This document shows, in pieces, positions 1-5,933 of a stretch of DNA of 6,731 bases (within the stretch, counting starts at the first letter, position 1; each line of letters starts with the position of its first letter). The position numbers and the translations under genes are program-made. The notes under the pieces were generated by a model. The model was not told the DNA's origin. It did no database searches and saw only the letters and a program-made list of their open reading frames with translations. Source of the DNA: Methylovulum sp. (GTDB taxonomy: Bacteria > Pseudomonadota > Gammaproteobacteria > Methylococcales > Methylomonadaceae); contig SCST01000487.1 of assembly GCA_004299465.1 (NCBI GenBank), forward strand, positions 1-6,731. The letters run 5' to 3'.

Positions 1-70
1 CTATGGACAATAAAGCATAGTCCACCACGTTTGTACCAACCTGTAACCTGCTTTTTAGCAATACAATCAT
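1..70 (-). CDS. Possible partial gene overlapping the integrase stop (N-terminus only)
   Basis: On the minus strand an ATG at 70-68 overlaps the integrase stop codon (TGA, 69-67) as ATGA. The frame stays open for 23 codons to the window edge, beginning MIVLLKSRLQVG. ATGA overlaps are typical of translationally coupled genes, and a cargo gene following an integrase would be normal in an integrated element. The ribosome-binding signal is weak (GGAAC just before the ATG), and at least one other frame is also open here, so this may be chance. No family can be recognised from so short a piece. Confidence 0.25.
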   Translation of the reverse strand, partial: MIVLLKSRLQVGTNVVDYALLSI

Positions 71-1305
71 GTTCCGGTTTTTTTAAACGGTATTACTGTT
101 GCCACGGTCTTCAATTCGTCCAGGTAATCAGACCAGGATTGCATCATTAACCGACGTTCTGGCAAGTGTTGCGCCCTGTTGTAGGCGGCCTTAACCTTGT
201 TATGCTCAGCATGGGCAAGCTGTCGCTCGATCATATCGGAATGAAAGCCTTGCTCATGTAAAAGGGTGCTGGCTGTTGTGCGGAACCCGTGCGCGGTATG
301 CTGCCCTTGATAGCCCATGCGCCGGATAGCAGCCCCTATTGATTCCCGACTGATATGCTTATCGCCACTTTTGCCTTGATTGCTCGCAAACACATATTGC
401 TGATTGCCGGTAAGTGGATGAATATCCCTAAGCAATGCAATTGCCTGTTTACTTAGTGGCACTATGTGCGCGTTGTTCATTTTCATTTTGTCCGCTGCAA
501 TGCGCCATTCAGCTGCATCGAGGTCAAATTCGTCCCACTCGGCTTTAGCAAGGTTTGCTGGTCTGGCAAATATCAACGGCTGCAGCCGTAACGCGGTTCT
601 GACGACAAAATTACCGCCATAAGCATCAATGTCACGCAGCAGTTGCGCTAGGGGCTTAGCTTCTGTAATTGCCGGAAAGTGTCCCTTTACTGGGGATGGC
701 AGTGCGCCTCGTAAATCGGCGGTTACATCCCGTTCTGCTCTACCTGTGGCGATACCGTAACGGATAGCTTGCCCAATAAACTGCTTGGTTCTGGCCGCTG
801 TCTCTAATGCACCCCGATCAACAATACGTCTTAAGACTGTCAATACTTCAATGGCCGATAAGTCTTTAAGCGGTCTGCTACCTATCCACGGAAAAACATC
901 ACGTTCAAAGCATTGTTGAATGTGTGCATGGTGGCTTTCGCTCCAGCTTTTTCGGTTAGATTCAAGGAACTCGTTAGCGATAGCTGAGAAGGTGTTCTCC
1001 AGGCTACCCGCTTTCTCGATTTTTCTGACTATGCCGGGGTCGATGCCATCAGCTAATTGCTTTCTGGCGGTATCACGTTTGTCCCTCGCTTGTAAAAGGC
1101 TGGTGTCGGGGTAAGTTCCAAAAGACAATAACTTTTCGTTACCCCCAAATCGGTATTTGAAACGCCACCACTTACCCCAGCATCCATCAGCTTGCGGCTT
1201 AAGTAAAAGGTACAGCCCTTTTTCATCAGCCAGCTTGAAAGGCTTGCCAATACTGGTTTTGGCGTGTTTGTGGGCGTTCTTGCAAGCAGTGTCTGATAGC
1301 GGCAT
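67..1305 (-). CDS. Tyrosine recombinase, P4-type phage/island integrase
   Basis: This is a site-specific DNA recombinase that would insert and excise a mobile element at the neighbouring tRNA-Ser. It has 412 residues, normal for the P4 integrase family. The N-terminal arm-binding domain (DUF4102 type) covers about residues 1-90 (start MPLSDTACKN, then KLADEKGLYLL). A core-binding SAM-like domain covers about 105-200, and the catalytic domain about 215-390. All expected active-site residues are visible: R248 (in ARPANL), K275, H339 and R342 (HGFR), H365 and the nucleophile Y375 (AAYNRA). It should therefore be active unless silenced. The start matches the family's usual N-terminus; the ribosome-binding signal (GAGTGAG) is weak. 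The gene reads away from the tRNA, so the element extends left beyond the window. Family assignment is secure; which element it serves is unknown. Confidence 0.96.
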   Translation of the reverse strand: MPLSDTACKNAHKHAKTSIGKPFKLADEKGLYLLLKPQADGCWGKWWRFKYRFGGNEKLLSFGTYPDTSLLQARDKRDTARKQLADGIDPGIVRKIEKAGSLENTFSAIANEFLESNRKSWSESHHAHIQQCFERDVFPWIGSRPLKDLSAIEVLTVLRRIVDRGALETAARTKQFIGQAIRYGIATGRAERDVTADLRGALPSPVKGHFPAITEAKPLAQLLRDIDAYGGNFVVRTALRLQPLIFARPANLAKAEWDEFDLDAAEWRIAADKMKMNNAHIVPLSKQAIALLRDIHPLTGNQQYVFASNQGKSGDKHISRESIGAAIRRMGYQGQHTAHGFRTTASTLLHEQGFHSDMIERQLAHAEHNKVKAAYNRAQHLPERRLMMQSWSDYLDELKTVATVIPFKKTGT

Positions 1306-1306
1306 T

Positions 1307-1354
1307 GGGGTAACTCACTCAAGGGGTAGCTGTGTTACCCCTGATGCTACCCCT
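1307..1354. promoter_or_regulatory. Interlocked inverted repeats of GGGGTA(A/G)C in front of the integrase start
   Basis: Four octamer boxes occur in 48 bp: GGGGTAAC at 1307-1314, GGGGTAGC at 1323-1330, GTTACCCC at 1334-1341 and GCTACCCC at 1346-1353. Boxes 1 and 3 are perfect inverted repeats of each other. Boxes 2 and 4 are likewise, extending to 9 bp (AGGGGTAGC/GCTACCCCT). The first box ends 1 bp from the integrase ATG on its upstream side. Such repeats fit binding sites for the integrase's own arm domain or for an excisionase or repressor, so they may control both recombination and integrase expression. The repeats are seen directly; the binding protein is inferred. Confidence 0.6.
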
Positions 1355-1382
1355 ATTTACTCTTGCATTACAATGTTAATAA

Positions 1383-1447
1383 TGTACTTCGTTGGACAAT
1401 AAAAAACCCGCTAAGCCTTATGACTTGCAGGTTTTTGTACTTCGTTG
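1383..1447. repeat. 12-bp direct repeat bracketing the tRNA terminator
   Basis: TGTACTTCGTTG occurs at 1383-1394 and again at 1436-1447, flanking the terminator hairpin. A shorter tandem repeat, GTTGAATC, follows at 1444-1451 and 1454-1461 with a 10-bp period, ending 6 bp before the tRNA 3' end. Repeats spaced in this way between a tRNA 3' end and an integrase are good candidates for integrase or accessory-protein binding sites in the attachment region. Confidence 0.5.
1401..1436 (-). terminator. Rho-independent terminator downstream of tRNA-Ser
   Basis: Read on the minus strand, AAAAACCTGC pairs with GCGGGTTTTT (one G-U pair), and the run of T supplies the release tract. It lies 32 bp past the tRNA 3' end, so it most likely ends the tRNA-Ser transcript. 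It would also partly insulate the integrase from tRNA transcription. Confidence 0.7.
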
Positions 1448-1467
1448 AATCTGGTTGAATCGGTAGT

Positions 1468-1490
1468 TGGCGGAGAGAAAGGGATTCGAA
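1468..1490. other. Probable attachment-site core (tRNA-Ser 3' end)
   Basis: Elements with P4-type integrases usually recombine within the 3' end of a tRNA gene, and the integrase here starts 162 bp beyond that end. The crossover core is therefore expected in the T-arm and acceptor end of tRNA-Ser. The element supplies a copy that keeps the tRNA intact, as observed. The second copy, marking the far end of the element, is not in the window, so exact core limits cannot be given. Confidence 0.45.
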
Positions 1491-1555
1491 CCCTTGATAC
1501 GTTGCCGTATACACACTTTCCAGGCGTGCGCCTTCGACCGCTCGGCCATCTCTCC
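1468..1555 (-). tRNA. tRNA-Ser (anticodon GGA)
   Basis: The minus strand folds as a complete type II (long variable arm) tRNA of 88 nt including an encoded CCA (1468-1470). The acceptor stem is GGAGAGA/TCTCTCC with discriminator G, as is usual for serine. The anticodon stem is CACGC/GTGTG around loop CTGGAAA, giving anticodon GGA (1519-1521), which reads UCC and UCU. The variable arm is TATACGGCAACGTATC-like, and the T-loop is TTCGAAT. The gene is intact despite the integrated element beside its 3' end. Confidence 0.97.
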
Positions 1556-1586
1556 TATTTACCCGTAGAGCTACGGAAAGCCCGTA

Positions 1587-1615
1587 AGGATAGTGTAGTT
1601 TGCGTTTTCTTGCAA
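1587..1615 (-). promoter_or_regulatory. Sigma-70-type promoter of tRNA-Ser
   Basis: On the minus strand, TTGCAA (1615-1610) and TATCCT (1592-1587) are separated by exactly 17 bp. A start near position 1580 would give a leader of about 25 nt. That leader contains a small inverted repeat (CCGTAG/CTACGG, 1563-1576) just before the tRNA. Each hexamer matches 4 of 6 consensus bases. Confidence 0.5.
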
Positions 1616-1934
1616 TGAATTTTACCGAACCGGGCTGCCACATATGCACATATAGACTCTTCAACTGTTTAAATAGCGGCCACTATTACAGCGGGGTTGT
1701 TGATGTGGGTAGCCCGAAATTAGTCGGCTCCTTCTAGCCTGATAACCCGAATCCCTGGCTTTTGGCGAACGGATGGCGTTATCCTTGCCTGCGTGGATGT
1801 CGGCTCAGCGCTTGTTTCCTGCTTGGCGGTTTGATAATGTTCTTATTAAAGAATGGCTTTTGCCTGAAATAGTAGCCCGCTACGAATAGGTATATGATCG
1901 CACATGACTAGACACCACGACTTACCACAGGGGA
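1616..1934. other. Non-coding stretch between tRNA-Ser and ligA
   Basis: I see no convincing gene in these roughly 320 bases. An imperfect palindrome (AATAGCGGCCACTATT, 1672-1687) and a weak nested inverted repeat (ATAAC 1741-1745 with GTTAT near 1780) are visible. A weak candidate for a ligA promoter is TTGTTT (1812-1817) with GATAAT (1833-1838), but the 15-bp spacing is short. The smc-zipA genes that often precede ligA in gammaproteobacteria are not here. Confidence 0.5.
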
Positions 1935-3941
1935 ATGATGACATCCATGCATAAACACTATAACGATCTCGTCGCCAAGATTAACCAGTGGGATCATGAG
2001 TATTATGTGCTCGATAATCCTACGGTTTCCGACGCGCAATACGATCAGGCATTCCGCGAGTTGCTGGCGATGGAAGCCGGACATCCCGAATTAATCACCC
2101 CGGAATCGCCTTCCCAGCGGGTCGGCGCAAAACCGATAGATGAGTTCCAGAAAATAGAGCACAGCGTAAAAATGCTTTCCCTGGCGAATGCGTTTTCTTT
2201 GGAGGAAACCTATAGTTTCTTTGAAAAAGCGGCTAAAGAATTGGACAGGAATCCCGAATCCTTAACGCTTTTCAGCGAACCCAAGCTCGATGGCCTGGCT
2301 ATTTCGATACATTACGATCACGGCCTGTTCAGTTATGCCGCTACGCGCGGCGACGGCGAAGTCGGTGAAGATGTCAGCCACAATATAAAAACCATTCGAT
2401 CCGTGCCACTGAAATTAGCGACCGATAAGCCGCCTGGAAAACTCGATGTGCGCGGCGAAATATTTATGCCCAAGGCAGCCTTTGAAAAGCTGAATCAATT
2501 GGCGCAACAAAACGACGGTAAGCGCTTTGTTAACCCGAGAAATGCCGCGGCGGGAACCATCAGGCAAATGAACCCGAAAATCGCCGCCGAACGCGATTTG
2601 CAATTTATCCCTTACGGTATCGGCGAATATCACGGCGAATGTGTGTTTAAAACCCATTCGGACATCCTGGCTTACTTAAGCGCATTGGGGTTTAGAAAAA
2701 ATCCGCATTGCTATGCTTTTGCCGGCAGTCTTGAGGCATTTGCAGAGAATTACCGTATCATGGAGCAAGCGAGAGCAAAATTGCCTATGGAAATCGACGG
2801 CATCGTTTACAAAATCGATGAATTGGCGTTGCAAACCGCATTGGGCTTTATCGCCCGTTCACCGAAATGGGCGGTAGCCAGGAAATTCCCGGCCCAACAG
2901 GTGACTACCCAATTGCTGGCGGTGGATTTCCAGGTGGGGCGCACAGGCGTTTTAACCCCGGTAGCCCGATTGGCGCCGGTGTTTGTCGGCGGCGTGACGG
3001 TCAGTAATGCCACTTTGCATAATATGGATGAAATCGAACGGCTGGGCCTGTGTATCGGCGACAGCATAGAGATTCACCGGGCGGGGGATGTGATTCCCAA
3101 GGTGGTTAGAGTGGCCGCGCAAGGGGAAGACCGAAAGCCGATTGTCATGCCCGGACGTTGCCCGGTCTGCGCGGCGGCGGTTGAAAGAACGGCCGGGCAA
3201 GCCGCTTTTCGCTGCACCGGCGGATTAAGCTGCGCAGCACAAGCTGCGGAACATATCCGTCATTATGCATCGCGTAAGTTCATGAACATCACCCATCTGG
3301 GCACCAAACTAATAGAGCTGCTGTACGGCAAAGGCATCATTAAAACCATTGCCGATATTTATACGCTTAAACCGGGCGATATTGCTGAGCTGGAAGGATG
3401 CGGCGAAAAAAGCGCGCAAAATGTGTTGGATTCGATTGAGTCCTCAAAAACAACTAAATTAGGCACTTTCATCGGCGCTTTGGGCATACCCGAGGTAGGC
3501 GAGGAAGGGGCGAAAGCAATTGCGCGGCATTTTAAAAATTATCCTGCTATTGCCGCCGCCTCTTTGGACGAGTTAATGCAAGTGCCGGATATTGGGCCGG
3601 TCATGGCAAAAAACATCGTCGACTTTTTTCATGACGAAAAAAACCGGGCGATTATTGCGAAAATTATTGCCGCAGGCGTTAGCTGGCAAGATGAACAGGG
3701 AGATGCGGCCCAAGAACAGGTTCTTGCCGGGCAAACCTGGGTTTTGACCGGCACACTGTCGGTGCCGCGTAACGAAGCCAAGGCGGTACTCGAACGTTTA
3801 GGCGCGAAAGTGTCCGGTTCGGTCTCTAAAAAAACCAGTTGCGTCGTCGCGGGCAGGGATGCCGGCTCCAAGCTGGCAAAAGCCGAATCATTAGGCGTTA
3901 AGATAATAGATGAGGCGACGTTTTTGCAGGACTTTTACTGA
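1935..3941 (+). CDS. ligA: NAD+-dependent DNA ligase LigA
   Basis: This cytoplasmic enzyme seals 3'-OH/5'-phosphate nicks using NAD+, joining Okazaki fragments and closing repair patches. At 668 residues it matches the family length (about 670). Domains in order: Ia, about 5-70 (HEYYVLDNPTVSDAQYD, NMN binding). The nucleotidyltransferase domain, to about 320, has the adenylated lysine K117 in KLDG, then TRGDG and EIDGIVYK. The OB fold is about 325-400. The zinc finger has C409, C412, C427 and C433. Helix-hairpin-helix repeats cover about 440-580, and a C-terminal BRCT domain about 594-668. No key residue is missing. Three in-frame ATGs (1935, 1938, 1947) are possible starts. AGGGGA at 1929-1934 touches the first and suits 1938 better, so the N-terminus may be 1-4 residues shorter. 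It is not in an operon with its neighbours. Confidence 0.98.
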   Translation: MMTSMHKHYNDLVAKINQWDHEYYVLDNPTVSDAQYDQAFRELLAMEAGHPELITPESPSQRVGAKPIDEFQKIEHSVKMLSLANAFSLEETYSFFEKAAKELDRNPESLTLFSEPKLDGLAISIHYDHGLFSYAATRGDGEVGEDVSHNIKTIRSVPLKLATDKPPGKLDVRGEIFMPKAAFEKLNQLAQQNDGKRFVNPRNAAAGTIRQMNPKIAAERDLQFIPYGIGEYHGECVFKTHSDILAYLSALGFRKNPHCYAFAGSLEAFAENYRIMEQARAKLPMEIDGIVYKIDELALQTALGFIARSPKWAVARKFPAQQVTTQLLAVDFQVGRTGVLTPVARLAPVFVGGVTVSNATLHNMDEIERLGLCIGDSIEIHRAGDVIPKVVRVAAQGEDRKPIVMPGRCPVCAAAVERTAGQAAFRCTGGLSCAAQAAEHIRHYASRKFMNITHLGTKLIELLYGKGIIKTIADIYTLKPGDIAELEGCGEKSAQNVLDSIESSKTTKLGTFIGALGIPEVGEEGAKAIARHFKNYPAIAAASLDELMQVPDIGPVMAKNIVDFFHDEKNRAIIAKIIAAGVSWQDEQGDAAQEQVLAGQTWVLTGTLSVPRNEAKAVLERLGAKVSGSVSKKTSCVVAGRDAGSKLAKAESLGVKIIDEATFLQDFY

Positions 3942-3950
3942 GTATGGCTT

Positions 3951-3977
3951 CGCGGCAGCAGCTACGCTGCTGCCGCG
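3951..3977. terminator. Strong hairpin between convergent ligA and methyltransferase genes
   Basis: A perfect 12-bp GC-rich stem (CGCGGCAGCAGC with GCTGCTGCCGCG) closes a 3-base loop. It starts 9 bp after the ligA stop and ends 30 bp from the methyltransferase stop. It has no T tract on either strand, so it is not a textbook intrinsic terminator. It more likely blocks RNA decay or helps separate the two convergent transcripts. Confidence 0.5.
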
Positions 3978-4007
3978 ATAAACCCTTGGACGAGATTGCT
4001 GGTATTT

Positions 4008-4700
4008 CTAAGCCGATTTTCTACGCGCAACGATGACACCGTCGCGGGTCGGATTGATAAAGGCATCGAATTCAGGATCGTTAAAAATGAGCTGGTTATG
4101 TTCAATAATAGCCTCGGTCCAGCCTGGAAAAACATCAACATAGTGCTCCGCGGCCACCCGTCCGCGCCACAGCACATTATCGGCAATATAAAGCCCGCCG
4201 GGCCGGATTCTGTCTTTGGCCATAAGCCAGATCCCTGGATAATCAATCTTGTCGACATCGTTATAGCAGATGTCGAATAAGCCGTCAGTCTCAGCAAATA
4301 TATCCTGGGCCATGCCGGCCCTGAAATCGATTCTGTCCCACAAGTTGGCGGCGCTCAGGTAATGCTCGGCTTTGTCTTTGTTGAGCAGGTCCGCCTCCGT
4401 GCAGATAACGCGTCCCTTTTCGCCTACCGCTTTTGCAAACCAGTATGCCGAATAGCCATAGCCGCTGCCGAATTCAAATATGCGTTCGGCATTAGCTGTC
4501 TTTGCCAGGACTTCCAGAAAAACCCCGACCAAGCGACCGACAATAGGGAAGTTATTTTTCTCCGCCACGGCTTCCATTTCAGCCAGCACCGGATGGTCGG
4601 TCTGCCGTAACAAGCTATGTTGATAAGACTCAATGGCGGGATTGACCGGAATTAAAAAATTGGGATTTACAACAGTTGGAGATTGTAGTTTATCGGGCAT
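4008..4700 (-). CDS. Class I SAM-dependent O-methyltransferase (COMT/CCoAOMT-like)
   Basis: This enzyme would transfer a methyl group from S-adenosylmethionine, probably to a catechol-like hydroxyl, in the cytoplasm. The substrate is unknown. From the chosen start it has 230 residues. The SAM-binding motif I is EFGSGYG (76-82), followed by acidic E102 (CTEAD). Next come YNDVDK (146-151, in place of the family's usual IDADK), RPGGL (166-170) and ADNVLW (173-178). The D and N of ADN and an aspartate of NDVDK are the expected divalent-metal ligands. The start at 4700 is preferred because GAGGA lies 7 nt upstream. An upstream in-frame ATG at 4730 would add 10 residues, but has only GGG directly touching it and would sit at the predicted transcription start. 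The gene converges with ligA and has no operon partner here. Confidence 0.88.
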   Translation of the reverse strand: MPDKLQSPTVVNPNFLIPVNPAIESYQHSLLRQTDHPVLAEMEAVAEKNNFPIVGRLVGVFLEVLAKTANAERIFEFGSGYGYSAYWFAKAVGEKGRVICTEADLLNKDKAEHYLSAANLWDRIDFRAGMAQDIFAETDGLFDICYNDVDKIDYPGIWLMAKDRIRPGGLYIADNVLWRGRVAAEHYVDVFPGWTEAIIEHNQLIFNDPEFDAFINPTRDGVIVARRKSA

Positions 4701-4707
4701 TATCTGT

Positions 4708-4712
4708 TCCTC
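4708..4712 (-). promoter_or_regulatory. Ribosome binding site that decides the methyltransferase start
   Basis: GAGGA on the minus strand lies 7 nt before the ATG at 4700-4698, near-ideal spacing. The alternative start at 4730 lacks a properly spaced site. This is the main reason for choosing the shorter protein. Confidence 0.7.
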
Positions 4713-4736
4713 GTTAGTGGCATGGATCATCCCTTT

Positions 4737-4765
4737 AGATTGTCGGAGTTGGCCGCGCTAGTCAA
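4737..4765 (-). promoter_or_regulatory. Possible methyltransferase promoter
   Basis: On the minus strand, TTGACT (4765-4760, 5 of 6 consensus) is followed after 17 bp by CAATCT (4742-4737). The -10 match is poor. If used, transcription would begin near 4730, giving a leader of about 30 nt to the start at 4700. Confidence 0.33.
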
Positions 4766-4804
4766 ATATAAATGCGCGCGAAACCCTATTGGGTGAATTT
4801 GTGT

Positions 4805-4844
4805 AAAAAACGCTTGTCGGAGATCGAGCCAGGAGGCGTTTTTT
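4805..4844. terminator. Orphan two-way intrinsic terminator
   Basis: AAAAAACGC (4805-4813) pairs with GCGTTTTTT (4836-4844), with a GT and an AT pair just inside. The outer A and T tracts would allow termination on either strand. No gene runs into it from the left on the plus strand or from the right on the minus strand, since the methyltransferase and fliS diverge here. It may insulate fliS, end an unannotated small RNA, or be a relic. Confidence 0.6.
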
Positions 4845-4855
4845 GTTAAATCGAA

Positions 4856-4882
4856 TAAAGTTTTCACCGAGCGTGCCGCTAT
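4856..4882 (+). promoter_or_regulatory. Sigma-28 (FliA) type flagellar promoter of fliS
   Basis: TAAAGTTT (4856-4863) is a perfect match to the enterobacterial FliA -35 element. After exactly 11 bp comes GCCGCTAT (4875-4882), matching 6 of 8 bases of GCCGATAA. Transcription would start near 4890, about 45 nt before the fliS ATG. The position directly ahead of a flagellar chaperone gene makes chance unlikely, and implies late-class control by FliA and its anti-sigma factor FlgM. Confidence 0.75.
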
Positions 4883-4936
4883 AAGCTGCAAGTGCTTTCA
4901 GGTGGGCTACGTATTAAACAACCAATGAGGATAGTC

Positions 4937-5329
4937 ATGAATGCTGTATCAGCTATGAAACAATATCAACAAGTCAGTATTCACAGCGGGATAATGGATG
5001 CATCGCCGCATCGCCTTGTGCAAATGCTGATGGAAGGCTTTTTGGAACGGATTGCAATTGCGAAAGGCAATATAGTGCGCAAGGAAATCGCCAAGAAAGG
5101 CGAAAACATCAGCAGGGCGATTACCATAGTTAACGGCTTGCAAGCTTCGTTAAACAAAGAAGCCGGCGGCGAGCTTGCCGAGAACCTGAGCAATCTTTAT
5201 GACTATATGTCTCTGCGCCTGGTTGTTGCCAACAGCAACAATGATGAAAGCATTTTAGACGAAGTCGCGGGTTTGATGCAGGAAATTAAAACGGGCTGGG
5301 ATAATATGCCCGATGAATATAAAAATTAG
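4937..5329 (+). CDS. fliS: Flagellar export chaperone FliS
   Basis: FliS is a small cytoplasmic helical-bundle protein. It binds the C-terminal end of newly made flagellin, prevents premature polymerisation and delivers it to the flagellar export gate. From the ATG at 4937 the protein has 130 residues, normal for the family. Signature stretches are ASPHRLVQMLMEGFLERI (22-39), ISRAITIVNGLQASL (58-72), GGELAENLSNLYDYM (77-91) and the RLVVAN that follows. The start is chosen because GAGGA (4927-4931) lies 5 nt upstream and Y10 sits at the usual N-terminal position. The open frame extends 15 codons further up to an ATG at 4892, but that region is leader. It is transcribed from the sigma-28 promoter at 4856-4882 and is followed after 93 bp by fliT. 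The usual upstream partner fliD is missing. Confidence 0.95.
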   Translation: MNAVSAMKQYQQVSIHSGIMDASPHRLVQMLMEGFLERIAIAKGNIVRKEIAKKGENISRAITIVNGLQASLNKEAGGELAENLSNLYDYMSLRLVVANSNNDESILDEVAGLMQEIKTGWDNMPDEYKN

Positions 5330-5351
5330 CATTACCGCGCCCTTTCATAGC

Positions 5352-5378
5352 AAAAGTCCAGGCAAAGGCGGCTGATTG
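5352..5378 (+). promoter_or_regulatory. Degenerate second sigma-28-like site before fliT
   Basis: AAAAGTCC (5352-5359), an 11-bp gap, then GCTGATTG (5371-5378) matches 10 of 16 bases of the FliA consensus. It keeps the AAAGT and GC-GAT cores and has the same spacing as the promoter ahead of fliS. It could give fliT its own transcript, but the match is weak. Confidence 0.27.
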
Positions 5379-5422
5379 CTGGTTTTGGCTGGGGCTATAT
5401 CAAAATATCACGGGTATCCAGG

Positions 5423-5734
5423 ATGACAGACAAGGCGAACGAGCTTCAACAACTGATAGCCATGAGTCGCATTATGCTTGACAAGGCTAAAGATGAGTCT
5501 TGGGACGAGGTGTTTGTGCTCGAAGAAAAGCGGCGTGAATTAATCGGTGCGTTTTTTTCAGAACCGGCTCAGCCAGCGGCATATAGCAAGATTGTTTCGG
5601 ATGGCATTCAGGCAATCATGGCGATAGATAATGATATTATGGCATTAGGCGCATCAAAGAGACTGGCGCTTGCAGAGGAGCTGCAAAAGGTGGATCAGGG
5701 AAAAAAAGCGGTTAAGGCCTATACATCGGAGTAA
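5423..5734 (+). CDS. fliT: FliT-like flagellar chaperone
   Basis: In studied bacteria FliT chaperones the filament-cap protein FliD before export and, when free, inhibits the flagellar master regulator or export ATPase complex. This 103-residue, all-helical, charged protein matches the family by length and pattern. The N-terminus LQQLIAMSRIMLDKAKDESW resembles enterobacterial FliT, followed by WDEV (27-30) and KRREL (36-40). A second helical hairpin has DNDIMALG and a C-terminal helix. It follows fliS by 93 bp in the same direction, the standard fliS-fliT order. The ribosome-binding signal is weak (GGG at 5412-5414, 8 nt before the ATG), suggesting low translation. The FliT family is poorly conserved, so context carries much of the weight. 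FliD, the expected client, is not in the window. Confidence 0.8.
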   Translation: MTDKANELQQLIAMSRIMLDKAKDESWDEVFVLEEKRRELIGAFFSEPAQPAAYSKIVSDGIQAIMAIDNDIMALGASKRLALAEELQKVDQGKKAVKAYTSE

Positions 5735-5933
5735 GATAACCCGTAATAAATAAAATACACGATAAATCAACAAAAAATCACTTGTGCCCTGCGGGTATAA
5801 CTATCAGTATTCCATTGTATGTGTGGTTTATTTTTGCGCGTTATCTTAGTACCCGCCTCATTTGACCAACCGTTCTTTGGGTGACAGGCAATTTCGATAT
5901 TTTTTTCGGACCTGCTGCGCACCTCCAAAAATA

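Noticed and set aside
1053..1402. Open frames on both strands overlapping the start of the integrase (1053-1322 minus, 1157-1402 plus)
   Set aside because: They are shadows of the integrase, which has full family domains in its own frame.
1368..1664. 98-codon minus-strand open frame containing RAVEGARLESVY
   Set aside because: It is the translation of the tRNA-Ser gene itself, a well-known false protein.
3962..4730. Other-frame open readings (3962-4297 minus, 3996-4280 plus, 4362-4610 plus) over the methyltransferase
   Set aside because: The methyltransferase frame has clear SAM-binding motifs; the others have none.
4892..4936. Longer fliS start adding 15 residues
   Set aside because: It lacks a ribosome binding site, would lie at the predicted transcription start, and adds residues not seen in FliS proteins.
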